64,000 nt of DNA, from positions 1-64,000 of the forward strand of contig NZ_JALPZO010000014.1 of NCBI RefSeq assembly GCF_023507745.1, read 5' to 3'. Position numbers and translations under genes: made by a program. The stretch comes from Vreelandella olivaria (GTDB taxonomy: Bacteria > Pseudomonadota > Gammaproteobacteria > Pseudomonadales > Halomonadaceae). The notes below the pieces were generated by a model. The model was given only the letters and a program-made list of their open reading frames with translations. It searched no databases and had not been told where the DNA came from. Positions 19,225 through 28,409 of the stretch are shown here, one piece after another. Positions within the stretch are counted from its first letter, which is position 1. Each line of letters starts with the position of its first letter.

Positions 19225-20193
19225 TTATCTCACTACAAACACTTGCGGAAAACCCGCTTGACGCAATTCATCACGCGCCTGTGTTTCCTGGGCTGGCATT
19301 ACCGGCCCCACCTGAACCCGGTGAACCTCTGCATCACTCATCACGCGTACCGAATGCGCCAATTCACCTTCCAGGCGCCGCTGTAACTGCTGAGCCCCTT
19401 CAACGCTGCCCAGCGCGGCAATTTGCAGATAGATAGCACCATCGCCCATATCACGCTCTTCTGTTGATTGCGCCGCTGGTTGGCGCGGAGAAGCAACGGA
19501 TGGCGCCGCAGCCTGAGTCACAGCAGCCGGATTTGCCTCAGTGGCACCCTCCCCTCGGCCTCGCTCGGCAAGCCACTGTGCAGGGTCAATAGCCTCAACA
19601 CGCACTGGCCCCGTACCGTGATCCAGAATTCCCAAGCGGGCCGCCGCTGCATAGGAAAGATCAATCTCGCGATCACTGTGGAACGGCCCCCGATCATTTA
19701 CCCGAACAATGACCGATTGGCCGCTGTTTAAACTGGTAACCCGAGCAAAGGTGGGCAGCGGCAATGAGCGGTGGGCAGCCGACATTTTATACATGTCGTA
19801 AATTTCACCGTTGGATGTCGCGTAGCCATGGAATTTCTCACCATACCACGAAGCCGTTCCCTGGCGGGCATACCCTTTGGCATCCGGCAGTACATGATAG
19901 GTTTTACCCCACACTTCGTAGGTTGAACGGTTTCCTGCGCGGGACAGCGGCTCCACCCGAGGCTCTGCATCCGGGACTTTGCTGACGTCCGGTGGCTCAA
20001 GGGGGTAAGCATCCCCCGACATTGCATAGCGCCCATCCGTACTGATACCACCACTACTGGGAATTGATGCACTGGGCGCAGGATCAGGATCGGCACCAGG
20101 TTGCTGAACCTCTTGGCTGGCACAGCCACTTACCAAAGCCACGATAGCCATCACCCCGCCTACCCCCCGAGCATCTGACAGCCATGTTTTCAT
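19225..20193 (-). CDS. rlpA: Septal/rare lipoprotein A, lytic transglycosylase
   Basis: Outer membrane lipoprotein that cleaves denuded (stem-less) glycan strands in the Pseudomonas relative. The 322 residues start with a lipobox VSGC. A double-psi beta-barrel follows at about 110-200, with QGTASWYGEKFHG and VRVNDRGPF. The C-terminal part from about 245 is a SPOR domain that binds denuded peptidoglycan at the division site. A Ser/Pro/Ala-rich linker joins the two. It overlaps mltB by 4 bp. Family certain; the catalytic Glu/Asp sites were not aligned. Confidence 0.95.
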   Translation of the reverse strand: MKTWLSDARGVGGVMAIVALVSGCASQEVQQPGADPDPAPSASIPSSGGISTDGRYAMSGDAYPLEPPDVSKVPDAEPRVEPLSRAGNRSTYEVWGKTYHVLPDAKGYARQGTASWYGEKFHGYATSNGEIYDMYKMSAAHRSLPLPTFARVTSLNSGQSVIVRVNDRGPFHSDREIDLSYAAAARLGILDHGTGPVRVEAIDPAQWLAERGRGEGATEANPAAVTQAAAPSVASPRQPAAQSTEERDMGDGAIYLQIAALGSVEGAQQLQRRLEGELAHSVRVMSDAEVHRVQVGPVMPAQETQARDELRQAGFPQVFVVR

Positions 20194-21212
20194 CTTTCAC
20201 CCTCAACCTGCTGCTCAATGGCTTCTGATAACTCCGCCACTGCCATCGCATAAAGATGGCTATGGTTGTAGCGGGTAATAACATAGAAATTATACTCCCC
20301 CAACCGATAGCGGACGCTATCATCAGAGAGTTCCAGCATTAACGGCACCACGGGTAGCGTTGGGTCAAGTACATGTTGTGGCTCAATTCCTGCTTCTCTT
20401 ACAGCTGACACGGTTACAGTAGGTGCACTGGTCTGATTGAACGTTAAGCTCTCAGGCGGTATATCCGGACCATTCGCCTCATGATAGATAGCGCTATCAC
20501 GCTGCCACCCATGCACAGCGAAGTAATTGGCAACACTGCCAATGGCATCAACCGGATTTTCCCACAAGTCACGGATACCATCGTCATCAAAATCCACCGC
20601 GTACGCTTGGTAGCTGGTAGGTATAAATTGCGGATAACCCATGGCTCCTGCGTAGGAGCCGTAAAGTTCAGTAGGTTCAACTCCCTGCTCATAAGCAATT
20701 TTCAAGAAAGCCGCCAACTCACCACGGAAAAAGTCGCCGCGTACTGGATGGTGAAATGCCAACGTCGCCAATGAATCAAGTACCCGGTGCTGACCTTTGT
20801 GGCGCCCATAGTAGGTTTCCACACCAATAATGGCGGTAATGACCTCACGCGGGACACCATAGACCTCTTCGGCACGTGCAAGTGTATCGGCATACTCATC
20901 AATGAATGCAGCACCCTCGTCAATACGCTGCTGAGTCATAAAAATATCGCGGTACTCATACCAACGTAAACGTCGCTCAGCCGCCCCTTCCATCGCATCC
21001 AGAACGCCTTGGCTAAAGGCGGCCTGATTAAACGTTTCGGTCAACCACTCTTCCGGTAGCCCTTCTGCTACCAGCTCATCCACTAACTGCTGGGTACGTT
21101 CATGCTGCTGTGGATCAAAATGCGCCCGCTCATCTGCCCATACGGCAGAGATTGAACATGCCATTAGGGCAGTCATTAAATAACCGCCTGCTCTATTCCG
21201 GGCCCTGTTCAT
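20190..21212 (-). CDS. mltB: Membrane-bound lytic murein transglycosylase B
   Basis: Cleaves the glycan beta-1,4 bond to give 1,6-anhydro ends. The 340 residues show the family motif GVETYYGRHKG with the catalytic Glu, then YAGAMGYPQFIPTSY and DFDDDGIRDLW. The N-terminus has a possible lipobox LMAC, which is a weak match (Met at -2); SPase I cleavage at AVWA is the alternative, which would make it periplasmic. It lies between rodA and rlpA, in an array of elongasome and remodelling genes. Confidence 0.95.
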   Translation of the reverse strand: MNRARNRAGGYLMTALMACSISAVWADERAHFDPQQHERTQQLVDELVAEGLPEEWLTETFNQAAFSQGVLDAMEGAAERRLRWYEYRDIFMTQQRIDEGAAFIDEYADTLARAEEVYGVPREVITAIIGVETYYGRHKGQHRVLDSLATLAFHHPVRGDFFRGELAAFLKIAYEQGVEPTELYGSYAGAMGYPQFIPTSYQAYAVDFDDDGIRDLWENPVDAIGSVANYFAVHGWQRDSAIYHEANGPDIPPESLTFNQTSAPTVTVSAVREAGIEPQHVLDPTLPVVPLMLELSDDSVRYRLGEYNFYVITRYNHSHLYAMAVAELSEAIEQQVEGER

Positions 21213-21249
21213 TAACTAGTCACTCCTGTGAAAACGCATACTTAGACCA

Positions 21250-22413
21250 TCAGCGCGGTAACAAGCGACGATGGGCATGAATCGACATGAGAATACCGAA
21301 CCCGGCCAATAAGGTCACGCTGGAGGTGCCGCCATAACTCATCAGCGGAAGTGGCACACCTACCACCGGAAGAATGCCACTGACCATACCGACATTAACA
21401 AACACATAAATGAAAAACGTCAGGATAATGCTGCCAGCGCAGAGACGCCCAAAAGTATCCTGAGATGAGGTGGCCAACCATAGTCCACGGCCAACAATCA
21501 TCACATAAAGCGCTAACAGAAAAAGCATGCCTACGAGGCCAAACTCTTCCCCCAGTACGGCGATAATAAAATCGGTATGGCGCTCAGGAAGAAATTCAAG
21601 CTGGGACTGAGTGCCATCCAGCCATCCTTTACCCCATAAGCCACCGCTACCAATAGCCGTAGTGGATTGGATAATATTCCAGCCGGCACCTAAGGGATCG
21701 CTTTCAGGGTCGAGAAAAGTCAGTACCCGCTGGCGCTGATAGTTGTGCATATTCATCCATAACACGGGTAGCCCCGCCGCCATCAAAGCCCCTACAAAAC
21801 CAATCAGGCGCCAGGATAGCCCTGCCAGCAATACCACAATGACCGCAGCTCCTGCCATCAAGAGCGAGGTTCCCAGATCCGGCTGCATTGCGGTTAAGAC
21901 AACCGGTACCCCAATAATGACAGCGCATACGGCAATATCCCGCAGCCTGGGCGGTAGCTGACACCGATTTAAATAGGCTGCCACCATCAGCGGAACGGCC
22001 AACTTCATCATTTCAGAGGGCTGAAAGCGAATAACACCTGGAATTTCCAGCCACCTTTTCGCCCCCATGCCAATGTCACCGGCAATTTCCACAGCCAACA
22101 GCATCGCCAGGCCCACGCCGTAAGCCAGGGGCGCCCAGCGTAGAAAGGTAGACGGTGATAACTGCGCAATGAATACCATGCCGACTAAAGCGATACCGAA
22201 CCGAACCGCCTGAGCAATAACAACTTCGATACGTTGCCCTGAGGCACTATACAAGACGATTAATCCAGCCCCCATAAGTACCAGAAGCAACCCAAGCAGC
22301 CATGGGTCAAGGTGAATGCGTTCCCAAATACTTTTGCGACGGGCAATGCCACTGTCTGGTGGGCGCACCGGGTAGCGTCGTAATGAGCGGGGAAACGCCA
22401 GCCAGGGATTCAT
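21250..22413 (-). CDS. rodA: Rod shape-determining protein RodA
   Basis: SEDS-family glycosyltransferase that polymerises lipid II in the elongasome with PBP2. The 387 residues carry about ten membrane helices. Family motifs include the HTDFIIAVLGEEFGLVG loop near residue 280 and the C-terminal VPLPLMSYGGTS segment. It overlaps mrdA by one base (TAATG), so translation is probably coupled. The first 30 residues (Arg-rich, cytosolic) are longer than in E. coli. Confidence 0.97.
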   Translation of the reverse strand: MNPWLAFPRSLRRYPVRPPDSGIARRKSIWERIHLDPWLLGLLLVLMGAGLIVLYSASGQRIEVVIAQAVRFGIALVGMVFIAQLSPSTFLRWAPLAYGVGLAMLLAVEIAGDIGMGAKRWLEIPGVIRFQPSEMMKLAVPLMVAAYLNRCQLPPRLRDIAVCAVIIGVPVVLTAMQPDLGTSLLMAGAAVIVVLLAGLSWRLIGFVGALMAAGLPVLWMNMHNYQRQRVLTFLDPESDPLGAGWNIIQSTTAIGSGGLWGKGWLDGTQSQLEFLPERHTDFIIAVLGEEFGLVGMLFLLALYVMIVGRGLWLATSSQDTFGRLCAGSIILTFFIYVFVNVGMVSGILPVVGVPLPLMSYGGTSSVTLLAGFGILMSIHAHRRLLPR

Positions 22414-24320
22414 TAGTTGCCCTCCACATTGGCGGTGTCTTCTTCCAGCGCCTCTCGGAGTTCGTCGACGTCTGGTGATTCACCATTAAGCAGCCACGCA
22501 TCCGTCATAGCCCGCGCCAAGTGTGCAGCATGTGTGCTCCCCCCTCCCGCATTTTCGACGATAACCGAGACTGCAATTTGCGGATCCTCCAATGGTGCAA
22601 AAGCCACAAATAGCGCATGGTCCCGGAGACGTTCCTCCAACTCTTCCGCGTTATAACGCTGATCCTGTCCTAAAGAGAACACCTGTGCGGTGCCCGACTT
22701 GCCACCCATTCGGTACTCAAGCCCTACTCCGGTACGGCGTGCGGTTCCTTCATGGCCGCTGAGCACTTTTTCCATGCCGCTAAAGACTCGCGTCCACCAA
22801 CCCTCGTTATCGAGCTGGATATCCGGGAGAGTATCCGGAAGGTCACGGGGTACCGGCTCACTCCCTATTTCCAGAGCGATGCGGGGTTTTACCCAGTGAC
22901 CACGATTGGCTAACGCCGCAGTGGCACTGGCTAATTGCAATGGGGTCACCTGCCAATACCCTTGGCCGATGCCCACAGAAAGCGTTTCTCCGGGATACCA
23001 GGGCTGGTTAAAGCGTGCCCGTTTCCACTCTCTTGATGGCATGAGTCCTGTACTTTCGCCCTGAACATCGTGTGCAACCCGCTGCCCAAAGCCGAAGTTA
23101 CTCATTTGTTCATGCAACTTATCGATACCCAGGTCATGGGCAAGGGAGTAGTAATAGGTGTTATTGGAAACAGCTATAGAACGCTCCATATCGACCCGTC
23201 CATGCCCCCAACGCAGCCAGTTCCGGTAGCGGCGCGAATCATTGGGCAACTGATAAAACCCGGGGTCATTGATCGTAGTGTCAGGCGTAATTGCCCCCTC
23301 TACCAGCCCCGCAAGAGCAAGAAATGGCTTAATGGTAGAGCCGGGAGGATAGTGACCACGAATGGCACGGTTAAACAGTGGCAGATCAATATCTTCCTGA
23401 AGCGCCCGGTATGAAGCAACATCAATACCGGTAACAAACTGGTTACTATCAAACCCGGGGGTGGAAACCATTGCGAGTATTTCCCCGGTATCCGGCTGAA
23501 TCGCAACAATAGAGCCGCGCCTGCCATCCAGCAGCTCGTATGCCAGCATTTGCAGGGACCTATCAATCGTCAGCGTGAGGTTTTCGCCCGGCACCGGGTC
23601 AGTACGTCCCAGTTCTCTTAATACACGACCTCGGGCATTGGTCTCCACCTTGCGAAGCCCAGCCTGCCCATGCAACTGGTCCTCGTAAAAGCGCTCCACA
23701 CCGGTTTTACCAATAAAGTGTGTGCCTGCGTAACGACCAGCATCCAGGGTCTGCAACTCTTCCGCATTGATCCGCCCCACATACCCAAGCGCGTGGGCCA
23801 TCACTTCCGCGTCCGGGTAATAGCGAAGCAGTTGTGCCTCTACTTCCACACCGGGTAGACGGTGGCGGTTAACGGCAAGCCGTGCAATCTGGTTTTCGCT
23901 CAGGTCACTCATCAAAAGCGCTGGTTGAAAAGGCCTCTGACGCTGACGGGAACGAACATTAAAAGCCTCAATGTCCTCTTCTGGCAGTTCGAGTAACTCG
24001 ACCAGCAGGGCAAGCGTTTCCTCCAGGTTATCAACGCGCTCACGAACAAGGGTCAGGTTATAGGTAGGTCGGTTTTCAGCCAGCAGCACACCATTGCGGT
24101 CGTAGATAAGTCCCCGATTGGGGGGCAAGGGCTCTACGCGCACTCGGTTTTTTTCTGAACGGGTGCTATATATGTCATGCTGAACAATTTGCAGGTAGGC
24201 CAAGCGTCCGGTAAGCAAACTGGTCAATACGATAACAACCAAGACAGCAAGCAGCGCCCTTACACGGAAAATACGCAGCTCTTGCTCGGAATTTTTAAGC
24301 GTATCTTGGCGCTGGGGCAT
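22413..24320 (-). CDS. mrdA: Penicillin-binding protein 2, elongation transpeptidase
   Basis: Class B PBP that crosslinks new peptidoglycan during elongation. The 635 residues start with one membrane anchor, followed by the dimerisation domain and the transpeptidase domain. Boxes: SxxK in PPGSTIKPF, SxN in VSNNTYYY, KSG in GGKSGTAQVF. It is separated by 130 bp from rlmH upstream; this gap may hold a promoter, but none is clear. It couples with rodA downstream. Confidence 0.97.
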   Translation of the reverse strand: MPQRQDTLKNSEQELRIFRVRALLAVLVVIVLTSLLTGRLAYLQIVQHDIYSTRSEKNRVRVEPLPPNRGLIYDRNGVLLAENRPTYNLTLVRERVDNLEETLALLVELLELPEEDIEAFNVRSRQRQRPFQPALLMSDLSENQIARLAVNRHRLPGVEVEAQLLRYYPDAEVMAHALGYVGRINAEELQTLDAGRYAGTHFIGKTGVERFYEDQLHGQAGLRKVETNARGRVLRELGRTDPVPGENLTLTIDRSLQMLAYELLDGRRGSIVAIQPDTGEILAMVSTPGFDSNQFVTGIDVASYRALQEDIDLPLFNRAIRGHYPPGSTIKPFLALAGLVEGAITPDTTINDPGFYQLPNDSRRYRNWLRWGHGRVDMERSIAVSNNTYYYSLAHDLGIDKLHEQMSNFGFGQRVAHDVQGESTGLMPSREWKRARFNQPWYPGETLSVGIGQGYWQVTPLQLASATAALANRGHWVKPRIALEIGSEPVPRDLPDTLPDIQLDNEGWWTRVFSGMEKVLSGHEGTARRTGVGLEYRMGGKSGTAQVFSLGQDQRYNAEELEERLRDHALFVAFAPLEDPQIAVSVIVENAGGGSTHAAHLARAMTDAWLLNGESPDVDELREALEEDTANVEGN

Positions 24321-24450
24321 GGCAACAGGCGACTCTCAAAGCTGACAATTGATGCAACTAATGACCATTGACCTACCAATATTTACCTAACTCGTAGTCA
24401 TGGCATATGGCTATATAATGTTGACCAGACGGGGCTTAACCTCAGTACAC

Positions 24451-24918
24451 CTAACGGTGATAAGGGTGGCCCACTAATAAGGTCCATGCCCGGTATAACT
24501 GTTCAGCAAGCATAATTCGAACCAATGGGTGCGGCAGTGTGAGCGGAGATAGCGACCATGCTTTATCAGCCATGGAGGAAAGGCTGGGTTCTAAACCATC
24601 AGGACCACCTATCAACAGCACGATATCCCGTCCTTCCATGCGCCAGTTACCAGCTTCCTGGGCCAGCTGCTCAGTGCTCCAGGGTTTGCCTTTCACCTCT
24701 AACGCAACGATGTACTCATCGCCACGCAGTTTGTCACGAATACGCTGTGCCTCCTGAGCACGAGCCTTGGCAACGTCGGCATTTTTGCCGCGTTGGCCAA
24801 GGGGAATTTCTTCAATTTCTAAATTGAAATCCCTGGGTAGCCGTTTGCGGTAGGTTTCTACACCCTCTTCAACCCAAGCGGGCATTTTCGTACCCACCGC
24901 CAACAGCCGTATCCTCAT
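24451..24918 (-). CDS. rlmH: 23S rRNA pseudouridine-1915 N3-methyltransferase RlmH
   Basis: SPOUT-class methyltransferase acting on 70S ribosomes at helix 69. The 155 residues match the family length and contain the SAM loop LLIGGPDGLEP and the terminal YRAWTLLVGHPYHR. It overlaps rsfS by 4 bp, the usual pairing of these two ribosome factors. Confidence 0.97.
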   Translation of the reverse strand: MRIRLLAVGTKMPAWVEEGVETYRKRLPRDFNLEIEEIPLGQRGKNADVAKARAQEAQRIRDKLRGDEYIVALEVKGKPWSTEQLAQEAGNWRMEGRDIVLLIGGPDGLEPSLSSMADKAWSLSPLTLPHPLVRIMLAEQLYRAWTLLVGHPYHR

Positions 24919-25301
24919 GACATCGTGACTCGCTCTTCCAGGCGTTTTAACGAATCACCGATTGCTCCCGCATCGCTCGGCAAGTCAGCCCATAGGCGCT
25001 CCAAATCGTATAGCGCACGTGCTTCGGGCAACATGATGTGAACCACGATATCGCCCAAGTCAACCAGCACCCAGTCAGCATTCACACCGCCTTCAACACC
25101 ACGGGGCCGAAGGCCGGACGCTTTCGCTTTCTCCACAATATTTTCCGCCAGGGCAGCAACATGGCGCGTGGAAGTGCCGCTGGCGATCACCATAAGATCA
25201 GTGACTTCGGTTAGTTTAGAAACATCCAGTTGGGTGATATCGCGTGCTTTAAGCTCTTCTAGCGCGCCAATCGCTAGGTTTTTAAGTGTATCGATGTGCA
25301 T
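24915..25301 (-). CDS. rsfS: Ribosome silencing factor RsfS
   Basis: Binds ribosomal protein L14 and blocks subunit joining during starvation. The 128 residues include DLMVIASGTSTRHVAALAEN and the GGVNADWVLVDLGDIVVHIM core. The frame stays open to 25376, but the family starts at MHIDTLKN (25301), which has AGGAGTC close before it. The extra 25 codons contain short repeats (25323-25370) and look like leader DNA rather than protein. Confidence 0.95.
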   Translation of the reverse strand: MHIDTLKNLAIGALEELKARDITQLDVSKLTEVTDLMVIASGTSTRHVAALAENIVEKAKASGLRPRGVEGGVNADWVLVDLGDIVVHIMLPEARALYDLERLWADLPSDAGAIGDSLKRLEERVTMS

Positions 25302-25405
25302 GACTCCTGAAGGCAACCCCTTGTGGTAATAAGCGTGGTAATAAGCTAAGTGGTAATCGGCTAATAAGCCGGCCATTGTAACGGCTTCTTTGGTGACTGC
25401 CAGCG

Positions 25406-26065
25406 CTATTCGCTGGTTTGATAGAAGCCATACTGCAAAATGGCCTTTTCTACCGCTTCCGGCAATAAATAACGAACGCTTTCACCTCTGCTTAAGCGCT
25501 CTCTTATGTAGGTAGCCGAAATTGCCATCATGGACGGCAGTGTGAGCGTTAGCAGCCTACCGCTGGGACTCTGCATAAGTGTCGAGTTACTGTCGACTTC
25601 CCGATCACCTACTAGTTCCCTTAAGGCATCCGGCCAAGCCGTCTGGTAACCCGGACGGGCAATCACCACAACATGGGCCAAGGTAAAGATCGTGTCAGCA
25701 CGATGCCATTGTGCCAAGCGCAAAAAAGCATCGAAGCCAATAATCATTATTAACGGCACATCACTGCCATATTCACGACGCAGCTCCGCGAGGGTATCCA
25801 CACTATAAGAAGGCCCGTCACGGAGCAGCTCACGACCATCCGCCAATAGTCCCGGCGTATCCCCTATGCCAATTTTCAACAGCTCAAAGCGCTGCTCAGC
25901 GGATATCTGCGGCGATTCTCGCAAAGGTGGCTGGGGAGCCGGAATCATATGTAAACGGTCCAGCCCCAACGCTTCGCGCACTTCAATAGCACTGCGCAAG
26001 TGGCCAAAGTGCACTGGGTCAAAGGTGCCTCCCAGCATACCCACTTTCAACTTCGCTACGCTCAT
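25406..26065 (-). CDS. nadD: Nicotinate-nucleotide adenylyltransferase NadD
   Basis: Converts nicotinate mononucleotide and ATP to deamido-NAD, the last shared step of NAD synthesis. The 219 residues show [11 protein letters not shown] (the HxGH motif) and [10 protein letters not shown] near the C-terminus (ISxTxxR motif). It overlaps proA by 4 bp and precedes rsfS by about 100 bp on the same strand. Confidence 0.97.
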   Translation of the reverse strand: MSVAKLKVGMLGGTFDPVHFGHLRSAIEVREALGLDRLHMIPAPQPPLRESPQISAEQRFELLKIGIGDTPGLLADGRELLRDGPSYSVDTLAELRREYGSDVPLIMIIGFDAFLRLAQWHRADTIFTLAHVVVIARPGYQTAWPDALRELVGDREVDSNSTLMQSPSGRLLTLTLPSMMAISATYIRERLSRGESVRYLLPEAVEKAILQYGFYQTSE

Positions 26066-27369
26066 TGCCGGACCTGACCATCCCCAAATACGATGTATTT
26101 TTGGGTAGTGAGTCCATGCAGCCCAACCGGCCCTCTGGCATGCAGCTTATCGGTGGAGATACCAATTTCTGCCCCTAACCCATACTCAAAGCCATCCGCA
26201 AAACGTGTGGATGCATTCACAATGACCGAGCTGGAATCCACCTCTGCCATAAAACGCCGTGCCAGCGAATAGTCCTGGGTAACGATGGCATCGGTATGAT
26301 GGGAGCCATACTGCTCAATATGGCGAATTGCCTCATCCATTCCATCGACAATCTTGATGGCCAGTACCGGTGCCAGATACTCAGCCCCCCAATCTTCTTC
26401 TGTTGCCTCAACGGATTGAGGCAACAGGGCCCGCGTACGCTCGCAACCACGCAGCTCCACCTGATGCTCAGCGTAAGCATGGGCTAACTCCGGCAGCAGA
26501 ATGTCAGCTATCGGCGCATCCACCAACAACGTTTCCATGGTATTGCAGGTGCCGTAACGATGTGTTTTTGCATTCACGGCTATTGCCAACGCCTTGGCAG
26601 GATCTGCTGTAGTGTCGATATAGACATGACATACCCCATCAAGGTGCTTGATAACCGGCACCTTAGCCTCGCGGGAAATGCGCTCAATCAGCGATTTGCC
26701 CCCCCTGGGAATAATGACATCAACATAGTCAGGCATACTGATCATGGTGCCCACGGCTGCACGGTCAGTGGTGGAAACGACTTGCACTGCCCCAGCAGGC
26801 AGGCCGACATCTGCAAGCCCATCCTGAATGCAGCTACTAATCGCGGCGTTGGATGCGTTGGCTTCAGAACCACCCCGCAGTAAACAGGCATTACCCGATT
26901 TAAGACAAAGGCTGGCCGCCTCTAACGTGACATTAGGACGCGACTCGTAAATGATACCGATAACGCCCAACGGGACGCGCATTTTGCCCACCTGGATACC
27001 ACTGGGGCGATAATTCATTTCATCAATTTCACCCACTGGATCAGGCAGCGCTGCAACCTGATGTAACCCATCAATCATCGCATCAATGCGGCTATCGGTC
27101 AGTGCCAGACGATCCAGCAATGCACTGTCCAGGCCATTATCCTCGCCGCGCTGCATATCAAGCGCATTAGCCTCCAAAATCAAGCCTCTGGATGCTGCCA
27201 GACGCGATGCCATCGCGACAAGGGCACGGTTTTTCAATCCCGTATCCGCACGGCGCAGTTCACCGGCGGCGGCGCGGGCGCCCTGCCCGAGCGCCAGCAT
27301 ATAAGCGGGCACATCCCCAGCGGCCAAGTGGCGTTGGGCTTCATCCTGGAACGTGTTAGTACCGCTCAT
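26062..27369 (-). CDS. proA: Gamma-glutamyl phosphate reductase ProA
   Basis: NADPH-dependent reduction of gamma-glutamyl phosphate to glutamate-5-semialdehyde, the second step of proline synthesis. The 435 residues have the aldehyde-dehydrogenase fold, with the catalytic Cys in [14 protein letters not shown] and the family block [18 protein letters not shown] precedes the ATG. It is the first gene of the minus-strand array that goes on to nadD; no proB is nearby. Confidence 0.97.
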   Translation of the reverse strand: MSGTNTFQDEAQRHLAAGDVPAYMLALGQGARAAAGELRRADTGLKNRALVAMASRLAASRGLILEANALDMQRGEDNGLDSALLDRLALTDSRIDAMIDGLHQVAALPDPVGEIDEMNYRPSGIQVGKMRVPLGVIGIIYESRPNVTLEAASLCLKSGNACLLRGGSEANASNAAISSCIQDGLADVGLPAGAVQVVSTTDRAAVGTMISMPDYVDVIIPRGGKSLIERISREAKVPVIKHLDGVCHVYIDTTADPAKALAIAVNAKTHRYGTCNTMETLLVDAPIADILLPELAHAYAEHQVELRGCERTRALLPQSVEATEEDWGAEYLAPVLAIKIVDGMDEAIRHIEQYGSHHTDAIVTQDYSLARRFMAEVDSSSVIVNASTRFADGFEYGLGAEIGISTDKLHARGPVGLHGLTTQKYIVFGDGQVRQ

Positions 27370-27554
27370 ACTGTCTCCCTGTGTCGTGGCATATGCCTGA
27401 TTGAGTACATTGTGTAATGGTGGAACCGCAGCTTAAAAGTATGTTACGTCATTTGGGCGTTATACTGGGGTGCCAAATAACCGATACTGGCATTGCAGGT
27501 TTATCAAGCAGCGCCAGGAATAACCACGTAATTAAAGGTGAATAGTAAGCTACC

Positions 27555-28409
27555 ATGCAAAGCAAGTACAAAATACGCCTGCTGAAAGCCAACTTATTTG
27601 CAGCATCGGTTGTTCTGGCGCTTTGGAGCTTCGCCGCCCCGCCTGGCGCTACAGTGGCATTATGGCTTGTGGTGGCTTGGCTGTTTATCACGGCACTGCA
27701 GCTCGATTTCAGCCACCGCAGAGCCCAGGGTCAACCCTGGCAAGTGCTTGCTGGGGGACTGCTACTGTTCTTGATTGCCGCTGCCCCAGAGCGGCACAGC
27801 ATCCTGATCTGGGTTTGGGCAGCGGTATTCATGCTGCCCCAAAGCCGTTGGGCGGCGACCTTTAACGCCAGTGCCGCACTACTTAGCTGGCTGCTGGTCG
27901 CCCCGCTCCTCAGCACTCCCGAATCGCTGTTACTGCTGTTAATCCTCACCACCCTGGGAGTTCTGGCCTTTTCACAAACACGTCAGCTCATCAATATGAA
28001 TGGTGCTATTCGTCAACGTCTCAGGCTAATCCCAGGGCTTAATTTATGGGCGGGAGAGCAACTACTACGTGACCTGGCCCGCGAGCAGACACGTTCTGAG
28101 CGAGAAGCTATCCATGCGGAGGTTATCGTTATTCAAGTAAAACGTCACCAGCTGTGGCCTTCGGCACAAAAGCTATGTGAACTCACTTACGCATTTGAAA
28201 ATGTGTACCGCTTAAATAACCATACTTTGGCCATACTGTTTCTGTCGCGCACCGTTAAAGTGGGGACCCAGCGCCGTAAACAGCTGTACGCAGCCTTGCC
28301 AGACACAGCGCTATACCAACACATACCACTGATGGATCTGGAACTATCAACGCTATCATTGGAAACGTTATGCCAACTTCCCTCAAGGCCGTTAGCGGAG
28401 GCTGCATGA
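27555..28409 (+). CDS. Membrane protein with a degenerate half-GGDEF-like domain
   Basis: A 284-residue protein with about four to five membrane helices up to residue 140, then a soluble tail. I do not recognise a named family. The tail (about 185-250) has the pattern of a GGDEF domain reduced to its core: AEVIVIQVKRHQLWPSA, then ENVYRLNNHTLAILFLSRT. The position of the GGDEF signature is NNHTL (residues 221-225), so cyclase activity is not expected. The I-site position reads YAFE, so that motif is also lost. It is followed by a related gene with a 4-bp overlap, probably a tandem duplication. Divergent from proA. Confidence 0.78.
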   Translation: MQSKYKIRLLKANLFAASVVLALWSFAAPPGATVALWLVVAWLFITALQLDFSHRRAQGQPWQVLAGGLLLFLIAAAPERHSILIWVWAAVFMLPQSRWAATFNASAALLSWLLVAPLLSTPESLLLLLILTTLGVLAFSQTRQLINMNGAIRQRLRLIPGLNLWAGEQLLRDLAREQTRSEREAIHAEVIVIQVKRHQLWPSAQKLCELTYAFENVYRLNNHTLAILFLSRTVKVGTQRRKQLYAALPDTALYQHIPLMDLELSTLSLETLCQLPSRPLAEAA

